A stretch of DNA of 64,000 nucleotides, from assembly GCA_027451745.1 (NCBI GenBank), contig DAIDIP010000016.1, forward strand, positions 21,987 through 85,986, given 5' to 3'. Position numbers and translations under genes: made by a program. The notes beneath the pieces were generated by a model. The model had not been told where the DNA came from and did no database searches. It saw nothing but the letters and a program-made list of their open reading frames with translations. Shown piece after piece: positions 44,671-52,891 of the stretch. Each line of letters begins with the position of its first letter. The stretch's first letter is position 1. Source of the stretch: Candidatus Melainabacteria bacterium. GTDB taxonomy: Bacteria > Cyanobacteriota > Vampirovibrionia > Obscuribacterales > Obscuribacteraceae.

Positions 44671-46194
44671 ATGAATTTATTCGAGTTCGGCTTATTTAAA
44701 ACAATTTACCGCTGGTTTGTAAGAAGTTTAGCAAACCAACTCCTCTTTAGTTACTTACTTGTCATCACTGTTGCTCTGCTAGCAGTGAGTTTGTGGGCAC
44801 TTTTTATGATTAAGTCCGAATCTATTAATGATTTGCGCAATTCTTTGGAAGTAGAAGCGGTCAACTTAGCCTTAGAAATTGACAATGATTTGGCTTTAGA
44901 CTCCCTGCAAGCCAAAATGCGCATTAAAAAAGCTGTCGATAGACACGCCACTAAGCTAAACGTAGCCATTACAGTTGTCAACGAAAGCGGTAACGTCCTT
45001 GCCGACTCAAGAGCTAATTTACAAAACGGCAGTGGCGAAAATATAGCCACCCAATCCGAAATAAATGATGCTTTGGCAGGTATTGTTGCTTTCTATACTC
45101 GCCGATCCCAATCCACCCAGACCAACTGGTTTTATGCGGCTTATCCAGTCCGTTCAGCTGGAAGAACCAGTGGTGTTATTCGTGTAGGCGTACCTTTAAC
45201 CAATATTGAACAAAGATTGCGTCATGACCTAATCGTGTTTCTTGAAATTATTTTTGCCACAGGCGCAATAACTGTGCTCTGCAGCCTTTGGCTAGCTAGA
45301 CGAGTAAATCAACCCTTGCAAGAAATGAGTGGCCTGGCAAAAAAAATTGCTCTTTCTGGTGATATTTCTGAATTTGTCCCTGTATCACGCCGCGATGAAA
45401 TAGGCGAACTAGGACTTTCTTTCAATCAAATGATTGGACGCCTAGCTGAACAAGAACGCATGCGTCAAGACTTTCTTGCCAATGCCAGTCACGAATTAAA
45501 AACTCCAACCATGGCTATTGGTTCAGTGGTAGAAGCCTTGCGTGCGGGTGCTGCTGAAGACCCTGTAATGAGAAAGCAATTCTTAAATTCACTGGAAAAA
45601 CTGGTAGATAGACAATCTAGCTTATTACAAGACTTACTCGATATTACACGTTTGGATGGGCGGGGCGATAGCGCCGGACACGAACCAGTCAATGTTCAAC
45701 AATTGATACATGACACAGTCGAACAAGTGAAAGATCAGTCCGAACGAAAGAAATTGAAATTATTGATCAAATGGCCAAGCGACGAGAGTGAAAAGAATAA
45801 ATTAACAGGTCTTTCGGTGCTCGGTAATTATTTGCAGCTTCAGCGAGCCTTAATCAATATCTTAACTAATGCTATCAACTACACTCCAGAAGAAGGTTCG
45901 GTAACTATAATTGTTGAATTAGGCGAACACGAACAAATTCAAATCAAAATTGAAGACACAGGTCCAGGTATTGAGCCAGGCGATATACCGCATATTTTTG
46001 AGCGTTTTTATCGTGCCGATAAAGCACGCAGCAGAGCTAGCGGCGGCAGTGGTTTAGGTTTAGCTATTACTCGCGAAATCATTGCACGTCATCATGGCAC
46101 TATTGAAGTAGATTCGACATTGGGTAAGGGAAGTACTTTCATTATCAATCTGCCAGTCTTTCTTCCTGCTTTTGCAAGCATCGATAAAGAATAA
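44671..46194 (+). CDS. Membrane sensor histidine kinase, orphan in this window
   Basis: 507 residues. Two membrane helices (about 22-45 and 185-205) flank an extracytoplasmic sensor of about 140 residues; then HAMP (ARRVNQPLQEMSGLAKKIAL), HisKA with NASHELKTP (His274) and HATPase_c with N box INILTNAINYTP, G1 EDTGPGIEPGDIP and G2 GGSGLGLAITREI. No response-regulator gene is adjacent. It is transcribed away from trxA, with 133 bases between them. Confidence 0.93.
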   Translation: MNLFEFGLFKTIYRWFVRSLANQLLFSYLLVITVALLAVSLWALFMIKSESINDLRNSLEVEAVNLALEIDNDLALDSLQAKMRIKKAVDRHATKLNVAITVVNESGNVLADSRANLQNGSGENIATQSEINDALAGIVAFYTRRSQSTQTNWFYAAYPVRSAGRTSGVIRVGVPLTNIEQRLRHDLIVFLEIIFATGAITVLCSLWLARRVNQPLQEMSGLAKKIALSGDISEFVPVSRRDEIGELGLSFNQMIGRLAEQERMRQDFLANASHELKTPTMAIGSVVEALRAGAAEDPVMRKQFLNSLEKLVDRQSSLLQDLLDITRLDGRGDSAGHEPVNVQQLIHDTVEQVKDQSERKKLKLLIKWPSDESEKNKLTGLSVLGNYLQLQRALINILTNAINYTPEEGSVTIIVELGEHEQIQIKIEDTGPGIEPGDIPHIFERFYRADKARSRASGGSGLGLAITREIIARHHGTIEVDSTLGKGSTFIINLPVFLPAFASIDKE

Positions 46195-46228
46195 ACTCAT
46201 GGGTTGAAATTCACAGGTTAGAAGAAAA

Positions 46229-46489
46229 GTGCTAAATAACTTATTGGTACAACTGTTATCAAAACTCTTGCCCACAAAAAAAGGAAAAGGCATACAAAAA
46301 CCTCTAGACGCATCCCAAGTTGATCGATCTGCATCTCCTTGCTGTAGTGATATCGTCCATATCGCTTATCGAGGAGTCAGTGATGATAGGCTCTACATGT
46401 CTTACAGCAGAAAATGGTCCGAACTAAAATATTTTAGGCCAAGAAACTTGCGTGTGTTTTGCCAAAATTGTCGCCGCAGAATTTGTTAG
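46229..46489 (+). CDS. Small cysteine-containing protein, uncertain
   Basis: 86 codons starting at GTG 46229 after GAAGAAAA. The ending RVFCQNCRRRIC has CxxC and a terminal Cys, and CC occurs in the middle, so metal binding is possible. No family is recognised. It is 35 bases after the kinase stop and could be co-transcribed, but coding status is not certain. Confidence 0.4.
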   Translation: MLNNLLVQLLSKLLPTKKGKGIQKPLDASQVDRSASPCCSDIVHIAYRGVSDDRLYMSYSRKWSELKYFRPRNLRVFCQNCRRRIC

Positions 46490-46888
46490 CAATAGTTATC
46501 AAGATGTGTCGGTCGCGAGAGTTGCACTAGCTTCGCTAACCAGCCCTAGGCAATTTAATCTATAAAAACTTTGCTATAAACCAACGTTTTTGTCCAAGTA
46601 TTGATTCCAAAAGTTCCCCCAATATAAAATTCCTCCTCTCAATTTCATCACGATAAAGTGTTGAAAAATAACAGCTGTTTATGAAGACCCCTATTGATTT
46701 TGTTCTCAAGCACGTGCCAAAGTAAAAATGATGATTTTCCCAGGCATAACAATCTAGAATCACCTAGCACCGCTTTTTCTATCAATAAAACTTTTCCTAT
46801 ATTTTGCGCGTGGGCAAATCTGGAGAAGTTTTACTCAAGTGTGACTGCTCTTGACCTGGGGAAATAACATCAATATCAGGAGCAAAAG
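46490..46888. other. Intergenic region before the first GC-richer island
   Basis: About 400 AT-rich bases with no coding frame that looks real. The composition changes near 46880, where GC-richer, phase-regular codons begin. The ribosome-binding site CAGGAG of the next gene is at 46877-46882. Confidence 0.4.
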
Positions 46889-47338
46889 ATGAGACCCACA
46901 GATCGATCAAAACAACAAGGTGGAGCATCCTCCTATCAACCCAACAATGCCAGACATGAAGTTAGGAGATCCAATCAACCGCCTGGTCGACCAAGACAAA
47001 TCGTGGAACCCTCTAACGATTTGTCTGAACGACCAGGACCCAATGCAACTCTCTACGATCGCATTCTCTACGAAACCGCTGTCTTGATTCACGACATCAC
47101 TGGTAGCGACCCCAGTAACATCACAGGAGCCGAGCGACTGATGGAAGATCTGGATCTCGACGATCTGGACATAGAGGAGCTACTGCTCGAAGAGCTTTCC
47201 ATAAGCCTAGCTTTCCCCACGCCAGACGAAAATGCCTTCAAGAAAAATGGCACTTACGCCGGTCAAACTGTAAATGACCTCGTAGCACTACTTGAACGGG
47301 AGTACCGAATCAACCACGGTTTGCCGCAGACTGCCTGA
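46889..47338 (+). CDS. Acyl-carrier-protein-like domain without the phosphopantetheine serine
   Basis: The N-terminal 50 residues are polar, Arg/Gln/Pro-rich and probably disordered. Residues 54-140 have the acyl-carrier layout: YDRILYETAVLIHDITGSDP, then MEDLDLDDLDIEELLLEELS and a last helix with VNDLVALLEREYRI. In ACP the loop is D-S-L; here it is D-D-L (Asp92), so no prosthetic group can be attached. It may be a scaffold rather than a carrier. The codon style is GC-richer than the neighbours. CAGGAG lies 6 bases before the ATG. Confidence 0.62.
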   Translation: MRPTDRSKQQGGASSYQPNNARHEVRRSNQPPGRPRQIVEPSNDLSERPGPNATLYDRILYETAVLIHDITGSDPSNITGAERLMEDLDLDDLDIEELLLEELSISLAFPTPDENAFKKNGTYAGQTVNDLVALLEREYRINHGLPQTA

Positions 47339-47503
47339 AAATACAACCCACCTACCAGCAAAGGAGAAAACTCAGCCACGCGCCATCCAAGCCACTTAGA
47401 GTACAGCCTGTCTCTAACGGCCAGTCAGTCTCAGTCTCGCTCACCAATGCATCACACACTTCTTGGTTTAGACACCGTCTCAAAAAGAGACAAGGAGCCA
47501 ATG

Positions 47504-47929
47504 ATGGCAAAGAAAGTCGCAGTTACCACCGTCCCAGTTACCACTTCCAAAGCTCGCAAGCACGCCTCGTCTGCGCCTAGGTCGTCGAAGGGCACAGCAA
47601 CGCCAGTCAGTCCTCCGAAGGCAAAACAGCCAAAACCTTTGGCTTGCACCCAATGCGGTATAGTCCACCCTCAAGCGGCCGTTTCGCCGCCGGCAGCCGT
47701 TCTCGTCCTGGTCACCGTCCAGGTGGTCGGAACGCCATGCAGCCAAGCTGGCTGCATGGGCAAAATCGCACCGGCACAGCTCGGAGGCAAATACGGGCGA
47801 CTCCTGTCGTCTCTGCGAACCCTGGGACTGATCGCCAGAGAAGACACGACTCTCACAACAAAAGGACTTGAGTCCCTGAGCGAATTTATTGAAACAGGAA
47901 AACTCCCTGAGGAGCTGCGGGGCATCTAA
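47504..47929 (+). CDS. Zinc-site plus winged-helix-like small protein, unknown
   Basis: 141 residues from ATG 47504 (AAGGAG lies 6 bases upstream; ATG 47501 is close too). The N-terminal 45 residues are basic and Ala/Ser/Pro-rich. The centre carries CTQC and CSQAGC, a possible zinc site. The C-terminus (GGKYGRLLSSLRTLGLIA ... TLTTKGLESLSEFI) resembles a winged-helix domain. A DNA-binding role is possible. Base composition matches the preceding ACP-like gene, and a terminator follows 30 bases later. Confidence 0.6.
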   Translation: MAKKVAVTTVPVTTSKARKHASSAPRSSKGTATPVSPPKAKQPKPLACTQCGIVHPQAAVSPPAAVLVLVTVQVVGTPCSQAGCMGKIAPAQLGGKYGRLLSSLRTLGLIAREDTTLTTKGLESLSEFIETGKLPEELRGI

Positions 47930-47959
47930 TATGATGCCCAATCTCTTCGACAACGACGA

Positions 47960-47990
47960 AAGTAGGAGCGGTTCAACACCGCTCCTACTT
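47960..47990 (+). terminator. Hairpin terminator of the first GC-richer island
   Basis: Perfect 13-bp stem AAGTAGGAGCGGT / ACCGCTCCTACTT with a 5-base loop (TCAAC). It is followed by ATAATAAAAAATTC rather than a T-run, so it may be less efficient or factor-aided. It ends the transcript carrying the two island genes. Confidence 0.78.
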
Positions 47991-48021
47991 ATAATAAAAA
48001 ATTCTTACCCCTTAGCCCGGT

Positions 48022-48279
48022 ATGGCTTTTTCAAACGCCACAGACAACCTGATCGGTATCTTTCCTGACCACTTCTCCAGACAAGTGACAATCACCCCTT
48101 CGACTGAGATCCGTCTGGGTTATGAGGCAGACGAACTGCTCCTGCTCGTTGATGGTACTGAACATCGGATCAATGCTCTCAACATTTGTCTTGATCAAGC
48201 GCATCGTTTTTCATACGAGGACGGGACTGCGAACCACCCTGGAAGTTTCTATTTTTTCGTTGCTTTTTGTCTGAGATAA
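48022..48279 (+). pseudogene. Probable truncated island gene running into the prfB 3' end
   Basis: 85-codon frame from ATG 48022 with no ribosome-binding site. The first 70 residues are well-formed protein (FPDHFSRQVTITPSTEIRLG, LLLLVDGTEHRINALNICLD) with codon use like the island. The last 10 ([10 protein letters not shown]) come from bases antisense to prfB and its stop. I infer that the true 3' end was lost when the island joined prfB. No family is recognised. Confidence 0.5.
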
Positions 48280-49359
48280 GCTTCAATAAAAGGATCTAGA
48301 TCGCCATTTAAAACAGCTTCTACATTTGTGGTTTCTTCTTTAGTGCGATTATCTTTTACCATACGATCATCTAGAACATACGAGCGAATAGCATTGCCAA
48401 AAGTCGCTGCTACTGTTTCACCTTTTATTTTTGCCAATTCTTCTTCGCGTTCAGCCTGTTTAATAGCTAATAATTTCGAACGCAATAAGTCCATAGCCAG
48501 CGCTTTATTTTGCAATTGACTGCGCTCCTGCTGACATTTAACCACTATGCCTGTTGGTTTATGCACTATGCGCACAGCTGTTTCTACTTTGTTGACATTT
48601 TGTCCGCCAGCGCCTCCAGATCTCATAGTGTCTACCTCTATATCATCGTCTTTTATTTCAATAATATGATCAATGTCGTCTAACAAAGGACTCACTTCCA
48701 AAGCTGCAAAACTAGTTTGTCTTGAATCATTTCCTTGTTTATAGGGTGATTTGCGCACAAGCCTATGCACGCCTTTTTCGCAAGACAAATAACCATACGC
48801 ATATGGTCCGTCAACTTTAAAAGTAGCACTTTTTATACCAGCCTCTTCACCAGCCGACTGGTCAATAAGCTCAGTCTTAAAACCTCTATTTTGGGCCCAT
48901 CTAAAATACATACGTAACATCATTTCGGCCCAATCTTGGGCATCCGTGCCACCCGCACCAGCATTAATGGTGACAATTGCAGCCGAGTTGTCATACTCAC
49001 CCGACAATAATTTATTGAATTCAAATCGCTCCAGCTCGTTTTGAATACGCTTGCAACTGCTCTCTATTTCTGCTTGTACTGATTGATCACTTTCTTCTAG
49101 AGCAACTTCTATAAGCACTTCCAAGTCGCTTATTTCTTGGTACCACTTACGATACTGTTCGAGCGGCTGCTTTAGCCTACTCATCTTTTGAGTTATTTGT
49201 TGAGCTCTGCTTTGATCTTTCCAAAAATCGGGTTCTAAAGTTTGGCTTTCTAGCTCTTCTAGTTCTTTTTTTATTTTATCTGGCTCAAAGGAATTCGCTG
49301 ACTTTCGCCAGGCGCTCCTTTAAAAATTCTATTTCCTTTTTTAATTCGTTCAATTCCAC
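48249..49359 (-). CDS. prfB: Peptide chain release factor 2, made by programmed +1 frameshift
   Basis: RF2 terminates at UGA and UAA. The long frame (to 48249) holds the GGQ loop [18 protein letters not shown] and an anticodon-like SPY where RF2 usually has SPF. The standard RF2 N-terminus ([14 protein letters not shown]) lies upstream in the same frame but without any ATG/GTG/TTG after the nearest TAA. A short leader frame starts at GTG 49359 and stops at TGA 49287-49285 inside CTTTGA. A +1 shift there joins them: 24 + 34 + 311 = 369 codons, the normal RF2 length. Confidence 0.9.
49285..49320 (-). promoter_or_regulatory. Programmed +1 frameshift site of prfB (CTT TGA)
   Basis: The slippery CTT is at 49290-49288 and the in-frame TGA at 49287-49285, followed by G. 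The usual stimulatory Shine-Dalgarno (AGGGGG) three bases before CTT is absent; the nearest AAGGAG (49320-49315) is 24 bases upstream. The shift lets low RF2 raise its own synthesis. Confidence 0.85.
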
Positions 49360-49371
49360 TAGAAAACTTAC

Positions 49372-50553
49372 CTATAGCCGCTCGTTCCCAAATACACGCG
49401 ATTGAATATTTATAGTTACCGGGTTTTCTGTTTCTTTGGACTCAATACCATTAGTCTTTACTTTAATCGGTGCATACCATAATGGTGACAATGCATCGAG
49501 CGCCATTGGTACTATACATTGAATCGAAGTTGACGAACACCCAGTAACCTCAGCAGCAACCCCATTGATTGTTACTACATTTTCAGCAATATTGGTCGAA
49601 AACCCTTTGCCAGTAATCGTAATCGGTTGCCCCGGAGCAGTTGAAACAGCATTAACACCTTCAACTTCTGGTGCACCAGTTATAGTAACTTGCACTGGCG
49701 TACTTCTCAAGGGACCGATTGCAACCACCAAACTCACTTTTCCTCCAGCCAAACCAGATGGCGGTGTAATTTGAATTGAATTTGTTTTAGCTGAAATAAT
49801 TGTGGCGGTCTTATCGCCAATCAATACTTGAGTTACTCCAGAACGATCACTAAAATTGCGGCCTTCAATTATCACTTTGTCAGTGGGGCCAAAAGAATTT
49901 GGATTAACTTTGCTAACAATAATTTTTTGGGTAACAAATTTCCACTTTAATTTGGCACCCATTGGACCAAAGGCTTGAACAGTCAACAAACTGTCTCCCA
50001 CGCCCAAGGCACCGGTTAAATTACGGGTCAACACTTTGCCGCTAAAGTCTTTAATTGTTCCCAAAGGCTTACCAGCTAAAGTAATGCGCAAATCTTGAAA
50101 CGGTATTCCAGTGCTAGATCCATTTTGAAAAATTATAAACAGTGGAATTTGATCGCAACCTTTTGGCACGCGCAAATAGTCGCTAAAGCTTTGCCATTGC
50201 GGCCCAAAAGATCCAAGATCTTTAGATTGCAGCACAAGTTGCTCACTCTCAGGCGTCACATTAGGGGGAGCTGCACCACTTTGTTTGCTTTTATTCGCAG
50301 CAATCGGAGCGCTATTGCTTGCAGTGCTTGTTGGCAAAGGAGGTTGTTGCAATTTTATTTGTAATCTTCCTGGTGCACTAGTCGAAGCAGTATTTAAATT
50401 TGTGCCTAATTTGCTTTTATTTATGGTAACTATAGAAGCCGGTTGAGATTTACTCGTACTATCAGGCTGGTTCGCCGCCAATACATTGGGGCTAAGCAAA
50501 GAACTAATAAGTAAAACAAAAACAGCCCTTTTTACTAACAAAGCAAATTTCAT
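49372..50553 (-). CDS. Secreted IPT/TIG-domain protein
   Basis: 393 residues from ATG 50553 (AAGGAA upstream; an in-frame TTG at 50574 is less likely). Signal peptide KFALLVKRAVFVLLISSLLS, cut after LAA. Then a Ser/Pro/Gln-rich linker (about 25-115), a beta-rich region and two IPT/TIG immunoglobulin-like domains (KVNPNSFGPTDKVIIEGRNF and TAPGQPITITGKGFSTN). Such proteins are often cell-surface adhesins or binding proteins; the ligand is unknown. It precedes prfB by 12 bases. Confidence 0.8.
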   Translation of the reverse strand: MKFALLVKRAVFVLLISSLLSPNVLAANQPDSTSKSQPASIVTINKSKLGTNLNTASTSAPGRLQIKLQQPPLPTSTASNSAPIAANKSKQSGAAPPNVTPESEQLVLQSKDLGSFGPQWQSFSDYLRVPKGCDQIPLFIIFQNGSSTGIPFQDLRITLAGKPLGTIKDFSGKVLTRNLTGALGVGDSLLTVQAFGPMGAKLKWKFVTQKIIVSKVNPNSFGPTDKVIIEGRNFSDRSGVTQVLIGDKTATIISAKTNSIQITPPSGLAGGKVSLVVAIGPLRSTPVQVTITGAPEVEGVNAVSTAPGQPITITGKGFSTNIAENVVTINGVAAEVTGCSSTSIQCIVPMALDALSPLWYAPIKVKTNGIESKETENPVTINIQSRVFGNERL

Positions 50554-50758
50554 TTTTGGTTTTTCCTTATTCAAACTTTGGTCCGCTATTATTGTGATTA
50601 TTACTGTAAAACGCCCCGTATAGTTTAAATGAATTTCAATCTTGAAGATAGCTTACAGTTGCATTTATTCACAGTTGGAAGATTTTTCATAAGCATGGGG
50701 AATGAAATATGGTGTATTTAACCTGTTAATCTAGATTTTAATCTTTCTGGAGTATACC

Positions 50759-51286
50759 TTGGACGAAGAGACTAAAGAAGAAGCCCGCAGTAGACAAGAA
50801 GAAGCTCGTCGGATTTTAGATGCTATTCGCCAGAAAGAATCTACAAGCGAAGAGCAAGACAGCAGTAAAGAAAAAGTTATTCCTCGCCTCCCCAGCGAAG
50901 ATGCTGCTCAGTTGGAGGACCTAATTACTAATACGATTCTTTCCAAAGCTCCACAAACTGAAGAAGAAAAAGCAGAAGAATTAATTGAAGCGCCTGAAAT
51001 TAATCCAATTTCTATCGAACAAATTAAAGTAATGCGCAAATTTGCTGCTAATAAATCAGAGGTCAAAGAGCCATTAAGAAAAATGTTGGCTGAAGCTATC
51101 ATCAGGGGATATTTTGAAATAATCGCTTATTTTACTCCTTCTAGTCGTGTACAGCGTTGCCAGAAGGAAGGTCATATCTGCATGAATTGTGGTACAAGGA
51201 TTCCTATTCCCAAGTTGAGCAAAGAAGGCGAAGATAAAGAACCTGATGAATCTTCAAAACCTACAGTCAAGAAACGTACATGGTAA
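50759..51286 (+). CDS. Acidic/charged protein with a C-terminal CxxC, unknown
   Basis: 175 residues. The N-terminus (about 1-75) is Glu/Lys/Arg-rich and helical, the middle (about 88-130) is a compact helical segment (IEQIKVMRKFAANKSEVKE) and CMNCG (about 142-146) may bind a metal. No family recognised. Start TTG 50759, with CTGGAG upstream. It overlaps the TPR gene by 7 bases. Confidence 0.65.
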   Translation: MDEETKEEARSRQEEARRILDAIRQKESTSEEQDSSKEKVIPRLPSEDAAQLEDLITNTILSKAPQTEEEKAEELIEAPEINPISIEQIKVMRKFAANKSEVKEPLRKMLAEAIIRGYFEIIAYFTPSSRVQRCQKEGHICMNCGTRIPIPKLSKEGEDKEPDESSKPTVKKRTW

Positions 51287-52317
51287 AGAGTATTAGAAGA
51301 ACGACGATACGGATATATGCTGGTACTATTACTTTAGCAATAGTGCTGTCTTTTTCTCTTATTCGTACTGAGGCAGGATCGCATTTAAACAAGCTTTCTC
51401 CAGGCACACTTCAAGATTTGCAAATCATTCAACGTTTAGCAAATAACCCTTGTCTGTTAAATACCAACTATTTAGATTGCTACCTTGGTCCACGTGCTTC
51501 GGCGATAACAGCGCCATTTTCTAAATCACTTAGGTCTCCAGCCCCTGTTTTTAGAACTTTTTGGCATGATCAAAATGGGCTTAGCGTAGCTTATAAACTC
51601 GAAACTAGTACCGTCTCGCAAGATAATTTTTTAGCCGAATTTCAATGCGCGTTAACACCAAACAATGATGTGCGTCTTGATGATTTAGACAAAATTCTCA
51701 ATGAAGAAGCTAAGTACTCTCTTGATGAAGAAGGTCGTTCTGACCTCACATATTCAATTAAGCCAAAAGATCAAAATATTCGATTTCTACAAAGTAACAG
51801 CCAACAAAACGATGTCAGTACTACAAAAGTACTCGTCTACCAGGACACTAATTTGATCAACATAACACGGATCGTCGTTCAATATAATGGTCCTCCTTTG
51901 GTTCTGCCGTCTGCTCAAGACATGGAAGAAGCCAACACTTTTCGACATGATAATGCCCTTGAGCATCATCGCCTTGGTCAACATCAGCAAGCTCAAAGAC
52001 TTTTGCAATCGCATATACAATCCCACCCAGGTGATGCAGAAGCTCATTTAAAATTAGCGGAGTCCTATAAGGCTCAATCATGCATTAATCAATCTATTGC
52101 TGAATATAAAATCGCTTTATCAAAATGCGGCGATAATGCGAACTTGCGAAATAAATGCTTAGAAGGATTACAACAGTTAAAAGTAACCGTACCAGTCCAA
52201 AAGCCCGTTCAATACCTGTCTCCGCCAACTAGAATTAATGTTAATCCGCCACCGATTAATTCTACTAATTTTATTTCTTCTCCAAATAATATTAAGAACC
52301 TAGATGTGGGTTTTTAA
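51280..52317 (+). CDS. Exported or membrane-anchored TPR protein
   Basis: 345 residues. An N-terminal hydrophobic stretch (GTITLAIVLSFSLIRTEA) may be a signal peptide. The central part (about 60-200) is of unknown fold; TPR repeats occupy about 225-300 (ALEHHRLGQHQQAQRLLQSH, AHLKLAESYKAQSCINQSIA). The end is Pro/Asn-rich. It is coupled to the preceding gene by a 7-base overlap. Confidence 0.68.
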   Translation: MVKSIRRTTIRIYAGTITLAIVLSFSLIRTEAGSHLNKLSPGTLQDLQIIQRLANNPCLLNTNYLDCYLGPRASAITAPFSKSLRSPAPVFRTFWHDQNGLSVAYKLETSTVSQDNFLAEFQCALTPNNDVRLDDLDKILNEEAKYSLDEEGRSDLTYSIKPKDQNIRFLQSNSQQNDVSTTKVLVYQDTNLINITRIVVQYNGPPLVLPSAQDMEEANTFRHDNALEHHRLGQHQQAQRLLQSHIQSHPGDAEAHLKLAESYKAQSCINQSIAEYKIALSKCGDNANLRNKCLEGLQQLKVTVPVQKPVQYLSPPTRINVNPPPINSTNFISSPNNIKNLDVGF

Positions 52318-52359
52318 TAACTTTTTCCTTTCTTTTTTGTTGATAATTTATATCTTGGC

Positions 52360-52395
52360 GACCCAAAATGTCCTATCTATAGGATATTTTGGGTC
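52360..52395. terminator. Long imperfect hairpin after the TPR gene
   Basis: 16-bp inverted repeat GACCCAAAATGTCCTA / TAGGATATTTTGGGTC with one G-T pair and a TCTA loop. No T-run follows on the plus strand (TAGGGTGGGAG), so it may be a structural RNA element or a bidirectional terminator rather than a classical one. Confidence 0.6.
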
Positions 52396-52485
52396 TAGGG
52401 TGGGAGAACTACGTAACCACTTAACTTGACAATGATTTTCGATGTGCTGTAATAGACATCACATATGGTTTTTAGGTTTTAAGCC

Positions 52486-52875
52486 ATGCTTACTAATTCG
52501 GCCACTGCTGTACAACAAGAAGCTCCTAGAGAGCTGGAAGCACCGTCAAATCTAGGCGGACAATCATCAGCTTTGCAAAATCATGCTTTAGATCTCATGT
52601 TTTCTAATTCATTAGCCAAATCAGGCAAATTAGGCACAGCAGATCTTGTGTTTCATGATATTGACGAAACTGAGGCCAATCTTCTTGGTTCTAAAACTAT
52701 GGCATTAGAAGAAGCTGCTCCATCCAAAAATACCAACCTATCTAAAAATGAAGGCGTCGCCAACAATCTTGCTGTTGTTGTGCAAGACGGTAAGGAATAT
52801 TTAGACCTCAATCATGAAGATCCTTTTGCTGCCGCAGGGCGAAACGCTGCAGACCACAAAATTGGTATTGTCTAA
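52486..52875 (+). CDS. Low-complexity soluble protein, unknown
   Basis: 129 residues, Ala/Glu/Asn/Leu-rich, acidic, no signal peptide, no membrane segment and no cysteine. The distribution of hydrophobic residues is weak, suggesting partial disorder. The ATG lies just after TTTTAAGCC and has no strong Shine-Dalgarno sequence. It converges on the SGNH gene with 16 bases between the ends. Coding status is plausible but not certain. Confidence 0.5.
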   Translation: MLTNSATAVQQEAPRELEAPSNLGGQSSALQNHALDLMFSNSLAKSGKLGTADLVFHDIDETEANLLGSKTMALEEAAPSKNTNLSKNEGVANNLAVVVQDGKEYLDLNHEDPFAAAGRNAADHKIGIV

Positions 52876-52891
52876 ACTTTTAGCTCAGGCT

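Noticed and set aside
47480..47953. 157-codon minus-strand frame opposite the zinc/winged-helix-like gene
   Set aside because: It is the antisense of a GC-rich gene whose plus-strand frame has a good ribosome-binding site; the peptide is Arg/Cys-rich without family resemblance.
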